Part shown: one piece after another, positions 7,960 to 16,459 of the stretch | Layout of the letters: each line of letters starts with the position of its first letter | Numbering within the stretch: position 1 is the stretch's first letter | Assembly: GCA_043497085.1 (NCBI GenBank) | Contig: JBIEKI010000005.1 | Reading direction: 5' to 3' (one strand) | DNA length: 64,000 bases | DNA from: Thalassobacillus sp043497085 | Lineage (GTDB): Bacteria; Bacillota; Bacilli; Bacillales; Halobacillaceae | The notes under the pieces: generated by a model | What the model was told of the DNA's origin: nothing | The model's database searches: none | What the model saw: the letters and a program-made list of their open reading frames with translations, nothing else | Made by a program: the position numbers and the translations under genes

Positions 7960-9627
7960 TTATTTTATTTTATAGACTCTTGCTTCATAAGGCTTGAATG
8001 TTGCAGACATTAAACCTTCCTCTGGATCAATGTTATAGTTGCTGATCAAAAGCTCTGCCTCTTGGTCCTGTAGATCTTCCGGCAGTTCCAAAACAGTCTC
8101 TTCTTCAAAAAGATTCGTGAAAACAAGGATCTTTTCATCTTCTAAAGTACGAGAATAGGCATAAATACTATCGTGCTCTTCCAATACAAGGTCATAGCTG
8201 CCATATATAAGAACGTCACTGCCTTTTCTCAAATCAATCAGCTGCTTATAGTAATGATAGATAGAGTTTGGATCCTCCATCCCTTTTTGCACATTGATTT
8301 CCGTGTAGTTCGGGTTCAGCTTCAGCCATGGTTTCCCTGTTGTAAAACCACCATTCTCGGTATCATCCCATTGCATCGGCGTCCGGGAATTGTCTCGGCC
8401 ATTTTTCCAGATGACTTCCATGATTTCTTCATGGGACTTGCCGGCCTCCAATTCGCTGTAGTACATATTCTTAATGGCGACGTCATCATAGTCATTAATA
8501 GAGTCAAACTTTGCATTGGTCATTCCGATTTCCTGCCCCTGATAGATGAACGGCGTCCCTTGCATTAAAAAATACAGCGTCGCCAGACTTTTTGCCGACT
8601 TATTTAAATATTCCTTGTCGTTCCCCCAGGTAGAAACCGATCTTGGCTGGTCGTGGTTTTCCAGGAATAAGGCGTTCCAACCTCTTCCTTCCAGCCCCTT
8701 CTGCCACTTGGTCAATGTCTTTTTTAAAGCGTGAATATCGAGTTTGCCATCTGTGCTTTTGCCCCAAAGGTCCAAATGCTCGAATTGAAAAATCATATTA
8801 AACTTGCCATTTTCTTCGCCGACCCATTCTTCAGCCTGCTCGACTTTGACACCATTTGCTTCTCCAACGGTCATGATGTCGTAATTGTCGAACGTCTTTT
8901 CTTTCAATTCCTCCAGGAAAACCTGAATGCCTTCTCGGTTCATATGACCTTCAAAGGAAGGGACATACTTCTTGTTTTCTGGATTGGGCAAATCCGGAAA
9001 ACCCGGGATTTTTTTAATATGGGAAATCGCATCAATACGGAATCCATCAATGCCCTTGTCTAGCCACCAATTAACCATTTCATAAAGGTTTTCGCGGACT
9101 TCCGGGTTCTCCCAATTCAAATCCGGCTGTTTTCGGGAAAACACATGCATATAATACTCTTTTGTCTTCGGATCAAATTCCCATGCTGACCCGCCAAAAA
9201 TAGATTCCCAGTTGTTCGGCTCCTTGCCATCTTTCCCAGGATGCCAAATGTAATAATCACGGTATGGGTTATCTTTGGAAGATCGGGATTCGATAAACCA
9301 CGGATGTTCATCGGAGGTATGGTTGATGACGAGATCCATGATCAGTCGCATGCCGCGCTTATGCACTTCCTTCAACAGCTGATCAAAATCAGCCATCTTC
9401 CCGAATTCCTCCATGATGCCTTTATAATCACTGATATCATAACCATTGTCATCATTCGGAGAGCTGTAGATCGGGCAAATCCAAATCACGTCAATACCAA
9501 GTTCCTTCAGATAGTCCAGCTTGGATATGACACCTTGTATATCACCGATTCCATCCCCGTTCGAATCCATGAAACTGCGAGGATAAATTTGATATGCTAC
9601 TGCTTCTTTCCACCATTTCCTGCTCAT
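7960..9627 (-). CDS. malL: GH13 alpha-glucosidase
   Basis: The 555-aa enzyme has all GH13 landmarks: substrate-binding DLVINHTS near residue 98, nucleophile D199 (GFRIDA), acid/base E256 (VGEA) and D326 (NHDQPR), followed by a beta-sandwich C domain. It hydrolyses terminal alpha-glucosyl bonds of short oligosaccharides in the cytoplasm (no signal peptide). Residue 200, after the nucleophile, is Ala; in this family Val there goes with alpha-1,6 (isomaltose) specificity and Ala or Thr with alpha-1,4, so a maltase-like preference is inferred. Two LacI-type operators and a promoter precede it. It stands alone, without transporter or regulator. Confidence 0.92.
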   Translation of the reverse strand: MSRKWWKEAVAYQIYPRSFMDSNGDGIGDIQGVISKLDYLKELGIDVIWICPIYSSPNDDNGYDISDYKGIMEEFGKMADFDQLLKEVHKRGMRLIMDLVINHTSDEHPWFIESRSSKDNPYRDYYIWHPGKDGKEPNNWESIFGGSAWEFDPKTKEYYMHVFSRKQPDLNWENPEVRENLYEMVNWWLDKGIDGFRIDAISHIKKIPGFPDLPNPENKKYVPSFEGHMNREGIQVFLEELKEKTFDNYDIMTVGEANGVKVEQAEEWVGEENGKFNMIFQFEHLDLWGKSTDGKLDIHALKKTLTKWQKGLEGRGWNALFLENHDQPRSVSTWGNDKEYLNKSAKSLATLYFLMQGTPFIYQGQEIGMTNAKFDSINDYDDVAIKNMYYSELEAGKSHEEIMEVIWKNGRDNSRTPMQWDDTENGGFTTGKPWLKLNPNYTEINVQKGMEDPNSIYHYYKQLIDLRKGSDVLIYGSYDLVLEEHDSIYAYSRTLEDEKILVFTNLFEEETVLELPEDLQDQEAELLISNYNIDPEEGLMSATFKPYEARVYKIK

Positions 9628-9670
9628 AATAGCCTGCTCCTAACCTGTTGTCGTTTTAATATATAGTTTA

Positions 9671-9688
9671 TGTGCAATCGATTGCACA
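9671..9688. promoter_or_regulatory. LacI-family operator O1 (perfect 18-bp palindrome)
   Basis: TGTGCAATCGATTGCACA is a perfect palindrome with the central CG typical of LacI/GalR-family operators. It sits between the promoter (9744-9772) and the start codon of the alpha-glucosidase gene, so a bound repressor would block elongation. No LacI-family gene is in the window. Confidence 0.75.
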
Positions 9689-9743
9689 AATAGACAAAAA
9701 AATAACAAGGCCAAAAAGCGACCTTTACTGATTCTCTGTATTT

Positions 9744-9772
9744 ATCGTATAATTGCTGCTATCTATTGTCAA
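9744..9772 (-). promoter_or_regulatory. sigma-A promoter of the alpha-glucosidase gene
   Basis: On the minus strand TTGACA (9772-9767), a 17-bp spacer and TACGAT (9749-9744) form a near-consensus promoter, about 117 bp upstream of the start. Confidence 0.75.
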
Positions 9773-9779
9773 GCGGTAA

Positions 9780-9795
9780 TTGAAATCGATTACAA
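9780..9795. promoter_or_regulatory. second LacI-type operator O2 (imperfect)
   Basis: TTGAAATCGATTACAA keeps the central AATCGATT of O1 and lies just upstream of the -35 box. Its centre is about 108 bp from the centre of O1, compatible with looping or cooperative repression. Inferred by comparison with O1. Confidence 0.5.
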
Positions 9796-9823
9796 CTCCC
9801 TTGCTGTGCTGTTTATACTATAC

Positions 9824-9851
9824 TTGTATATCTCCATTTTTCTGGTATTAT
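9824..9851 (+). promoter_or_regulatory. promoter of the rsbR-like gene
   Basis: TTGTAT (9824-9829), a 16-bp spacer and TATTAT (9846-9851) precede the rsbR-like gene by about 60 bp. Confidence 0.5.
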
Positions 9852-9911
9852 ATAGAAGATTAATCTTAGCATCTTCTTCAGATAGAAGTCATAATTAAAG
9901 GAGTAATTTTG

Positions 9912-10769
9912 ATGGAGAAGGAATTCAAATATATCGGTGAAAAGATCGTAGACAATCGCTATGAGCTGACAGAAACCTTCAACGAAGAAGTCATGAAAGT
10001 TTATCCAGAGAATTTCGCTGAAACAGGTATGCCAGAAGCGGAATACTATAAAATACGAGCTGATTTATTCAAGTCATTTGGTGAAGTTCTATATAAAGAT
10101 GAAAAAGAAGTTCAGCAACAGGTGTATGATTGGGCAGAACTAGCCGCTAAGCGAACCATCGAATATGATGTATCACTGACGCAAGCGCTCCGGGTCATTT
10201 CTTTTTTTCAGCCTACCATCTGGGATTTTTTTCAGGAAGAATTAGACCAGCAGCATATCAGTCCAAGAACGGTCATTGAAATCTCTAAAAAAATTGACCG
10301 GCTCGTCGATATCGTAACACGCGTATACGGCAGAGTGCATGAGGAACACCAACAGATGATTGCCGATACTGCTCATAGCGCACTGGAAGAACTGTCAGTT
10401 CCTATGGTACCGATTGCTGAAGGCCTTGCCGTTATCCCCCTTGTCGGAGCGATCGATACTCACCGGGCAGCTTTAATCAATGAAATCGCCCTGACAGAGG
10501 CCAATCGTCTTGGTCTCGAGGAAGTGATTTTCGATATTTCCGGTGTTCCGGTGTTAGACACCATGGTGAGCAATGAACTATTCACCATCATCAATTCATT
10601 GAATCTATTGGGAATCGAAACACGAATAAGCGGTATTCGTCCCCAGATAGCTCAAACCATCACCTCGTTTGGAATTAACTTCAAAGGGATCAAGACATTC
10701 GCAAGCCTTCACCAGGCATTGGAAGACTGCGGGATAAAAAAAGTAGAAGTAGACTCTCACTTAAAATAA
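9912..10769 (+). CDS. rsbR: RsbR-type stressosome protein (STAS domain)
   Basis: An N-terminal non-haem-globin-like sensor half (residues 1-155) is joined to a C-terminal STAS domain (about 160-275). Both threonines that RsbT phosphorylates in RsbR proteins are present, in IDTHRA and VLDTMV (T184 and T218 counted from the TTG three bases upstream of the ATG). RsbR paralogues build the stressosome with RsbS and control sigma-B. AAAGGAG is followed by TTG at 9909 and ATG at 9912; ATG is preferred. No rsbS/rsbT neighbours exist, so this is an orphan paralogue. A terminator follows. Confidence 0.85.
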   Translation: MEKEFKYIGEKIVDNRYELTETFNEEVMKVYPENFAETGMPEAEYYKIRADLFKSFGEVLYKDEKEVQQQVYDWAELAAKRTIEYDVSLTQALRVISFFQPTIWDFFQEELDQQHISPRTVIEISKKIDRLVDIVTRVYGRVHEEHQQMIADTAHSALEELSVPMVPIAEGLAVIPLVGAIDTHRAALINEIALTEANRLGLEEVIFDISGVPVLDTMVSNELFTIINSLNLLGIETRISGIRPQIAQTITSFGINFKGIKTFASLHQALEDCGIKKVEVDSHLK

Positions 10770-10774
10770 TTGTA

Positions 10775-10804
10775 GAAGTCCTGATTTAAGGACTTCTTTT
10801 TTTT
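10775..10804 (+). terminator. terminator of the rsbR-like gene
   Basis: GAAGTCCT (10775-10782) pairs with AGGACTTC (10789-10796), followed by T8. Confidence 0.85.
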
Positions 10805-10832
10805 GCTCTTAAAGATACCCCGTCAGCCATTT

Positions 10833-10860
10833 TTGAATTTTTCTATGTGAAGTGTAATAA
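10833..10860 (+). promoter_or_regulatory. promoter of the SSS symporter gene
   Basis: TTGAAT (10833-10838), a 16-bp spacer and TAATAA (10855-10860) precede the TTG start by about 38 bp. Confidence 0.5.
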
Positions 10861-10898
10861 TATTCAAGGGCTACAAGACTTACAAAGGAGAGATTATT

Positions 10899-12290
10899 TT
10901 GGAAATCACAAACAACCCTGCCCTGCTCTGGTTTGTAGGAGCATATGGGGTAATTATGATCCTGATGGGGATTTACTTTTCACGTAAAATCTCCAACAGC
11001 GAAGACTTCATCTTAGCTGGTAAAGGACTGGGAACCATTGTTTTAACCGGAACCTTGCTCGCTACCTGGACAGGAAGCGGAAGCATCTCAGGCGGCGAAA
11101 CATCCATGGCGTTCAGTTATGGAATTATTCCAGCACTGCTTATGATGGTTCCAACGCTTGTAGGTATTGCTATTTTATATTTAATTGCTCCAAAAATACG
11201 AGCGTTCGGTAAGTATACTGTTTCTGGAATTTTAGAAGAAAAATACGGACAAACGGCACGTATGATCGCCAGCATTATCATTATTCTGGCATTTGTAGGA
11301 ATTGTATCTTATCAAATGACCGGACTAGGCTTTATATTAAACTTAACCACAGGAATATCTGTTGAGACAGGAACGATTATCGGGGCAGTAATGATTATTT
11401 TTCTTGCTACAATTGGAGGATTACGTTCGGTTGCCCCGACAGACGCATTAAGTGCCTTTCTCGCTATTGCGGCTCTATTCATTACACTTCCAACTATCAT
11501 CGTAATTGCAGGAGGCTGGGATACCATAACTTCCAATGTTCCTGCCGAGCACTTGACTGCTACGAGCACCCTCAGTAATGTGCAGCTACTAGGTTTCTTG
11601 TTACCTTCGCTCTTCTTATTATTAGGTGATCAAAACATGTATCAAAGGCTGGCCTCTTCAAGCGGAGATAAATCATCGAAGAAAGCACAAATCGGATGGT
11701 TAATCGGTATGATTCTAATTTCTCCATCTATTTCCTTCATAGCCTTTGCATCACGTTCGATGTTTCCTGACATCGACCCTGGTATGGCATTGATGGCAAC
11801 TACCGTTGTTATGCCTACCGCAGTCGGAGGAATTCTGCTTGCAGCTGCTACGGCCTTCATCGTAACTACCGGCAACTCTTATTTATTATCTGCCGCTACT
11901 AACGTGACGTATGACATTGTTGGCAAGTATATTAAAAAAGACGCCTCGGATCGTGAGTTATTAAAGATGACGAAACTCTTTATCGTTATTCTCGGTGTCT
12001 TTGCCTATATTTTAATCAGCTTCTTCCCTACCGTCCTCGAAGTACAAATGTATGCGTACACAGTATACGGAGCAGGACTTACGCCAGCATTATTAGCCGT
12101 ATTCTTCTGGAAACGGGTGAATGTTGCAGGTGGTGTATCGTCGATGGTTGCCGGGGTATTGACTACGCTTATATGGGAAATTCCTTTAGCTAAACCATTC
12201 GAATTAAATAGTGTAATCATTGCCCTTCCAATTGCAGTTATAGTATTAATTGTAGTTACGTTAGCTACTTCTAAAAATAAACCTGCATAA
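10899..12290 (+). CDS. sodium:solute symporter (SSS family)
   Basis: The 463-aa protein has about 13 membrane segments and SSS-type motifs, including the LLATWTGSGSISGGET stretch around residues 53-68 and GGLRSV near 170. SSS carriers import solutes (proline, pantothenate, sugars, carboxylates) with Na+. AAAGGAGAG precedes a TTG start; no ATG is nearer. The gene is monocistronic with its own promoter and terminator. Substrate is not predictable here. Confidence 0.88.
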   Translation: MEITNNPALLWFVGAYGVIMILMGIYFSRKISNSEDFILAGKGLGTIVLTGTLLATWTGSGSISGGETSMAFSYGIIPALLMMVPTLVGIAILYLIAPKIRAFGKYTVSGILEEKYGQTARMIASIIIILAFVGIVSYQMTGLGFILNLTTGISVETGTIIGAVMIIFLATIGGLRSVAPTDALSAFLAIAALFITLPTIIVIAGGWDTITSNVPAEHLTATSTLSNVQLLGFLLPSLFLLLGDQNMYQRLASSSGDKSSKKAQIGWLIGMILISPSISFIAFASRSMFPDIDPGMALMATTVVMPTAVGGILLAAATAFIVTTGNSYLLSAATNVTYDIVGKYIKKDASDRELLKMTKLFIVILGVFAYILISFFPTVLEVQMYAYTVYGAGLTPALLAVFFWKRVNVAGGVSSMVAGVLTTLIWEIPLAKPFELNSVIIALPIAVIVLIVVTLATSKNKPA

Positions 12291-12304
12291 ATAGAAATAA
12301 CATT

Positions 12305-12340
12305 AACCCAGGCCTGGGAAAAAAACAGGCCTGGGTTTTT
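12305..12340 (+). terminator. terminator of the SSS symporter gene
   Basis: AACCCAGGCCTG (12305-12316) pairs perfectly with its inverse (ending 12336), followed by a T-run. It separates the symporter gene from metA. Confidence 0.85.
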
Positions 12341-12384
12341 ATCACCTTTTATTCAGAAAATTCTTATTTAAAATGTTAATATCA

Positions 12385-12413
12385 TTGCCCTCATTAAATT
12401 ACGTCGCTATAAT
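12385..12413 (+). promoter_or_regulatory. promoter of metA
   Basis: TTGCCC (12385-12390), a 17-bp spacer and TATAAT (12408-12413) lie about 37 bp before the metA start. No S-box or T-box precedes metA. Confidence 0.6.
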
Positions 12414-12449
12414 AAATATATTATTCTTTTTTCGAGGGAGGAACTTGGT

Positions 12450-13358
12450 TTGCCTATCAATATCCCGAAAGACTTGCCAGCAGGAGAAATTCTTTCAGAA
12501 GAAAACATTTTTACGATGGACGAAGAACGGGCGAAAACCCAGGATATCCGTCCTTTGAACATACTGATTTTGAACCTGATGCCAGAAAAAGAACGGACAG
12601 AGACTCAACTGTTGCGGCTCCTCAGTAACTCTCCGCTTCAGGTAAATGTCGAGTTTTTACATACTGCTACGTATGAATCTAAAAATGTCAGCAAGTCACA
12701 CTTGCAGCAGTTCTATAAAAGCTTCAGTGATATCAAACACCAGCGTTTTGACGGCATGATCGTGACCGGTGCGCCGATTGAGCAACTGCCATTCGAAGAG
12801 GTGGTATACTGGGAAGAACTTACGGAGATCATGGAATGGACGAAAGATCACGTCACTTCCGTCATGCATATTTGCTGGGGGGCCCAAGCCGCACTTTATC
12901 ATCATTACGGCATTGGTAAATATGAATTGCCAAAGAAACTGACAGGCGTTTTCAAGCACCGCTTGCTGCAGGAAAATATTAAGCTGGCGCGAGGCAGTGA
13001 TGATGAATTTGTAGTACCACACTCCCGTTATACCAGTGTTTCTGAAGAAGAAATCCTGGCACACGATGACCTGATCCTTTTATCTTCTTCAGAGAAAACC
13101 GGGCCGTGTACCATCCTTTCTAAGGATCAGAAACACGTAATGATCACCGGCCACATCGAGTATGACGCTGAAACACTGGCAGACGAATACCACAGGGATA
13201 CAAATAGAGGACTCGATCCTCATGTACCAGTTGATTATTTCCCAGACAATGACCCGGAGCAAAAGCCTTTGAACCGCTGGCGTTCTCATGCTTATCTGAT
13301 GTTTTATAACTGGTTGAACTACTATGTATATCAGGAGACGCCGTTCGCCTGGAAATAA
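12450..13358 (+). CDS. metA: homoserine O-acetyltransferase (MetA family)
   Basis: The 302-aa protein matches MetA in length and motifs: catalytic C142 (HICWGAQ), H235 and E237 (TGHIEY). It acylates homoserine, the first committed step of methionine synthesis. Position 111 (TGAPIEQ) is Glu; in MetA enzymes Glu111 goes with acetyl-CoA and Gly111 with succinyl-CoA, so an acetyltransferase is inferred despite the usual succinyltransferase name. The start is TTG with GGGAGGA eight bases upstream. The gene is monocistronic. Confidence 0.93.
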   Translation: MPINIPKDLPAGEILSEENIFTMDEERAKTQDIRPLNILILNLMPEKERTETQLLRLLSNSPLQVNVEFLHTATYESKNVSKSHLQQFYKSFSDIKHQRFDGMIVTGAPIEQLPFEEVVYWEELTEIMEWTKDHVTSVMHICWGAQAALYHHYGIGKYELPKKLTGVFKHRLLQENIKLARGSDDEFVVPHSRYTSVSEEEILAHDDLILLSSSEKTGPCTILSKDQKHVMITGHIEYDAETLADEYHRDTNRGLDPHVPVDYFPDNDPEQKPLNRWRSHAYLMFYNWLNYYVYQETPFAWK

Positions 13359-13452
13359 CAGAGAAATTTTTCAAAAAAATAGATAGACGACGCAGCAGAA
13401 ATAGATTATTATAAATATACAGATTCGAGTTTCATAAAAACCGAATAAAACT

Positions 13453-13611
13453 CCAAAGGGGAGTAGCTGACAGTTATGTCGCCAATACGTGATTCTTGAT
13501 CACCGGCTTAACTGGCAACATTACGTTGTTTGCGAGACCTTTGCCAAAATGGTAAAGGTATATCCATGGACTTCACAAAACCTTTACCACATTGCTGGTA
13601 AAGGTTTTTTT
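13453..13611 (+). ncRNA. yybP-ykoY (Mn2+) riboswitch with terminator
   Basis: The two conserved arms of this class are visible: CAAAGGGGAGTAGC (from 13454) and GCGAGACCTTTGCC (13532-13545), with the intervening helix region. A terminator CCTTTACCA/TGGTAAAGG (13581-13589 with 13596-13604) plus T7 follows; GGTAAAGGT at 13551-13559 can pair with its left arm as antiterminator. Mn2+ binding is known to turn such RNAs on in front of Mn2+ exporter genes. A weak promoter (TAGACG-17-TATTAT, 13384-13412) lies upstream. Downstream are the Spo0M-like gene and terC. Confidence 0.9.
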
Positions 13612-13725
13612 ATGCCTATAAGGAGGAGAACAGCATCTAATCATTTAAGTCTATCATGTCAGAAACACGGGTAATCAAAGTAAAACGTCACTTCTATTAA
13701 CCTTAACTCTAGGAGGTAACTCTAA

Positions 13726-14112
13726 ATGATTACGAAAGTATTAAGTAAGCTGAAAATCGGTTCACCTAAAGTGGATTTGGTCTTAAATACAAAAGAGATC
13801 ACCCCCGGCAGCAGTATCTCCGGTTCCTTTCACTTATATGGCGGCTGGATTAGACAAAGGGTCAACCGTCTGGAATGCGATTTAGTGAAAGAACAAGCCG
13901 ATAAAAAGACCGAATTCATTGAGCCAGTAACCACCGTATTAATGACAAAGACAATTGAAGCAAACGATAAAACGGTAATTCCCTTTCACTATCAGCTGCC
14001 TGAAGAACTCCCTCCGACTACAGAGGGCATAACCTACCGCTTACAGACAAAGATTGTCTTTAAAGATGATATAAGAAGCTTTGATCACGACGAAATCGTC
14101 GTTACTAATTAA
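13726..14112 (+). CDS. Spo0M-like arrestin-fold protein, half length (128 aa)
   Basis: The protein resembles the N-terminal arrestin-like half of Spo0M (KVLSKLKIGSPKVDLVLNTK, then SISGSFHLYGGWIRQ and the TVIPFHYQLPEELP strand). Spo0M is about 258 aa; here the protein stops at 128, where the second arrestin lobe would begin. Spo0M affects sporulation and cell-envelope processes by an unclear mechanism. TAGGAGGT precedes the ATG. It lies 114 bp after a Mn riboswitch terminator and 28 bp before terC, so Mn2+-dependent expression is inferred. It may be a genuine single-domain form or a truncation. Confidence 0.7.
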   Translation: MITKVLSKLKIGSPKVDLVLNTKEITPGSSISGSFHLYGGWIRQRVNRLECDLVKEQADKKTEFIEPVTTVLMTKTIEANDKTVIPFHYQLPEELPPTTEGITYRLQTKIVFKDDIRSFDHDEIVVTN

Positions 14113-14140
14113 AAATAACTATAATGAAGGAGAACATGAA

Positions 14141-14926
14141 TTGGACATTTCTTTATTAATGGAATATGGATGGGTATTACTGATTCTCATTGGTCTGGAA
14201 GGTATTTTGGCAGCAGATAACGCGCTCGTTATCGCTACCATGGTATAACACCTTCCGGAAGAAAAAAGAAAGAAAGCATTATTTTACGGATTAGCTGGAG
14301 CATTTGTATTCCGTTTCGGATCTTTGTTCATCATTTCTTATCTCGTGCACATTTGGCAGGTTCAGGCGATCGGGGCTCTCTACTTGTTCGGCATCGCTGT
14401 CTATCACCTCTTAAAAAAGCATGTATTAAAGCCGAAGCAAAAAGCAGTAAAGGAAGCGAAAAAGGGATCAGGATTCTGGGCAACCGTCATCAAAGTGGAA
14501 CTGGCAGACATCGCATTTGCCGTCGATTCTATTCTCGCCGCTGTCGCCTTAGCTGTTACATTGCCAATGACCAGCATGCCTGAAATCGGGGGAATGGATG
14601 GCGGCCACTTCGCTGTCATCCTTGCCGGAGGCATCATCGGACTTGTTATCATGCGATTTGCAGCCAGCTACTTTGTCGGACTGCTCGACCGCAGACCAGG
14701 TCTCGAAACTGCTGCCTATCTGATTGTCGCCTGGGTCGGAGTCAAGCTAGCCGTTTATACCCTGGCGCACCCGGAGCTCGCCATACTGGCCGAAGGCTTT
14801 GCAAAAAGTGCCGGCTGGAAAATCACCTTCTGGTCCGTCCTTCTTTCTATAGGTGTTGGTGGCTGGTTCTTATCAAAAGAGAAGCCACAGCAAGTGGTAG
14901 AGAGAAAGTCTGTTGTACAAAGTTAA
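14141..14926 (+). pseudogene. terC: TerC-family Mn2+ exporter with in-frame TAA at codon 36
   Basis: Reading from a TTG at 14141 (AAGGAG eight bases upstream) the frame encodes a YkoY/TerC-type membrane protein, including the family motif GLEGILAADNALV. Codon 36 (14246-14248) is TAA where family members have Lys (MVKHLPEE); AAA to TAA is one base change. The rest of the frame is intact to 14926, with about seven membrane segments and the second conserved motif ADIAFAVDSI. TerC proteins such as YkoY export Mn2+ and are controlled by this riboswitch class. Unless read through, the product is a 35-aa peptide. A sequencing error is possible. Confidence 0.85.
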
Positions 14927-14931
14927 GTTGA

Positions 14932-14960
14932 AAAGCTGCTGGAATTTCAGCAGCTTTCTT
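14932..14960 (+). terminator. terminator after terC
   Basis: AAAGCTGCTG (14932-14941) pairs with CAGCAGCTTT (14948-14957), followed by CTTGTG. It ends the riboswitch operon. Confidence 0.75.
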
Positions 14961-14965
14961 GTGTA

Positions 14966-15898
14966 CTAAATTGTATCCCGATTTATAAATAGCGAACGTA
15001 ACCACTGTAAAGATTTATCTTTTAAATTAGACACATACTCTTGCCCACGCCCGGTAGATTGCACAAAACAAAACTCTGTATTATCCGGGCACAAAAGCCA
15101 TCGTTCTTCTAATTTCTTATCTACATTCAAATAAGTCGGACGATATTCATCCTCGTTAAAAAAGGAAGGAACTTTCCATATACTAGGCTTATTTTTGTGT
15201 AATTCTGATGACAGCAACAGCTCATTTGTTAGTTTGGGAAAATACCCACATCCCGGAATAGCCATATCATCGAACAATTTATCAGCAGCTAAGTAAAGCG
15301 TATTATTTTCCCGCCTCAGAAAGTCTTCATCAGAACCATGAGGATGCTCTTCTCTAACGGAGGCCGGCAACTCATCCTTGTTGCTCTTATTAATCACTTT
15401 CCCCACCTTTAACCATCCATATATATAGTAGGCGCCTTCCGTCCAGGCACCTCTTGGATCTAGAGGGTGAACCCGGTTCTTCATAGGTTTAAATCTACTG
15501 AAGAATAAAAAAATACTCCCTTCTTTCACATGATGATTCCTAAGATGCCCAGCAGCAGATTCAGATTGACCAAACGCCCCAAAAGCTGGTCCATTAGTCA
15601 ACCATGGACTCTTTCCTAACACAGGATCGTAATGGGCAATAGCATCATTAATGATTTTCAGGGTTTTACGGCTATATCCCATTAATGGATCTTCGATAAG
15701 TTCTCTTAGGTTTTTGGCTTCCATTCCTTCAAGATAATTATCTTCAAGTAAAAGCTCATCATATTTATATCCTTTACTTTGTTCTTTATCTTCAGGGATA
15801 GGTAAAACGATATAGTTTCCAGTCTTAGGATCATAAGGTGAGTATCCATATCCAGAAGAAGAGTCAAAACCTTTTCTACTAAGAATTAACTTATCCAT
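14966..15898 (-). CDS. Nmad3-like protein (nucleotide modification associated domain 3)
   Basis: The 310-aa protein starts MDKLILSRKGFDSSSG and has LPIPE near residue 33, a pattern I recall from the Nmad3 domain, which was predicted computationally to act with modified-nucleotide systems of phages and bacteria. Other features are the PWLTNGPAFGAFGQS stretch, a HLRNHHVKEG segment, GAYYIYGWLKV, and a C-terminal cysteine-containing half. No membrane segment. AAGGAGGG precedes the ATG. A Nudix gene lies 67 bp upstream on the same strand. Biochemical function is unknown; the family call comes from memory of the motif. Confidence 0.65.
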   Translation of the reverse strand: MDKLILSRKGFDSSSGYGYSPYDPKTGNYIVLPIPEDKEQSKGYKYDELLLEDNYLEGMEAKNLRELIEDPLMGYSRKTLKIINDAIAHYDPVLGKSPWLTNGPAFGAFGQSESAAGHLRNHHVKEGSIFLFFSRFKPMKNRVHPLDPRGAWTEGAYYIYGWLKVGKVINKSNKDELPASVREEHPHGSDEDFLRRENNTLYLAADKLFDDMAIPGCGYFPKLTNELLLSSELHKNKPSIWKVPSFFNEDEYRPTYLNVDKKLEERWLLCPDNTEFCFVQSTGRGQEYVSNLKDKSLQWLRSLFINRDTI

Positions 15899-15965
15899 TT
15901 AAGCCCTCCTTTTGTTAAGAGAAAAAATGACCTAAATCTTTTTTAATGAAACTTATTTGTGGCCA

Positions 15966-16394
15966 TTACCCTTTAATTACCCTCTTCTCAATTTTCTCTG
16001 TTACCTTAACCATATTCTTCGTCATAAATCTCACTTGCTCCCCAAATCGAATATATTTATATCCATCCACTTCCGGTGTCTCTTTTTCAGTATAACGATG
16101 GATGAAAAAAGATGAACAGCTCATCTTATCCGTGTCTGGAAGTTCTTCCACTTTCCATAAGAATAGATGAAGATTCTTCTTGGGGTTATACTCAAACACC
16201 CCTAAATCGACCAAATGATCTGCCGGAACATCCAGACTTGTCTCTTCCTTCGCTTCCCGAATACATGTCTCTTTTGGATTTTCGGCTCCTCCTACCTCTC
16301 CTTTAGGCAAATCATAGAACCAATTTCCGGTTGAATGGCATCCCAGGAACTTTTCTCCGTCTGTCAAAATAAGCCCTGCGGATAGCTTTTTCAT
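15966..16394 (-). CDS. Nudix hydrolase, 142 aa
   Basis: A Nudix box is present with GGAENPKETCIREAKEET (about residues 36-53), including the REx2EE metal-binding core; the usual Gly after EE-x is Ser. Nudix enzymes hydrolyse nucleoside diphosphates linked to another group. GCAGGTG lies before the ATG at 16394, preferred over a GTG three codons earlier. It is immediately upstream of the Nmad3-like gene, so the two may share an mRNA and a nucleotide-related role (inference). Substrate unknown. Confidence 0.85.
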   Translation of the reverse strand: MKKLSAGLILTDGEKFLGCHSTGNWFYDLPKGEVGGAENPKETCIREAKEETSLDVPADHLVDLGVFEYNPKKNLHLFLWKVEELPDTDKMSCSSFFIHRYTEKETPEVDGYKYIRFGEQVRFMTKNMVKVTEKIEKRVIKG

Positions 16395-16459
16395 TGTAAT
16401 CACCTGCTTACGTCAAGATTTCTTTAAGAAATAGTATTCCCTCTTATAAGGAAATCAAA

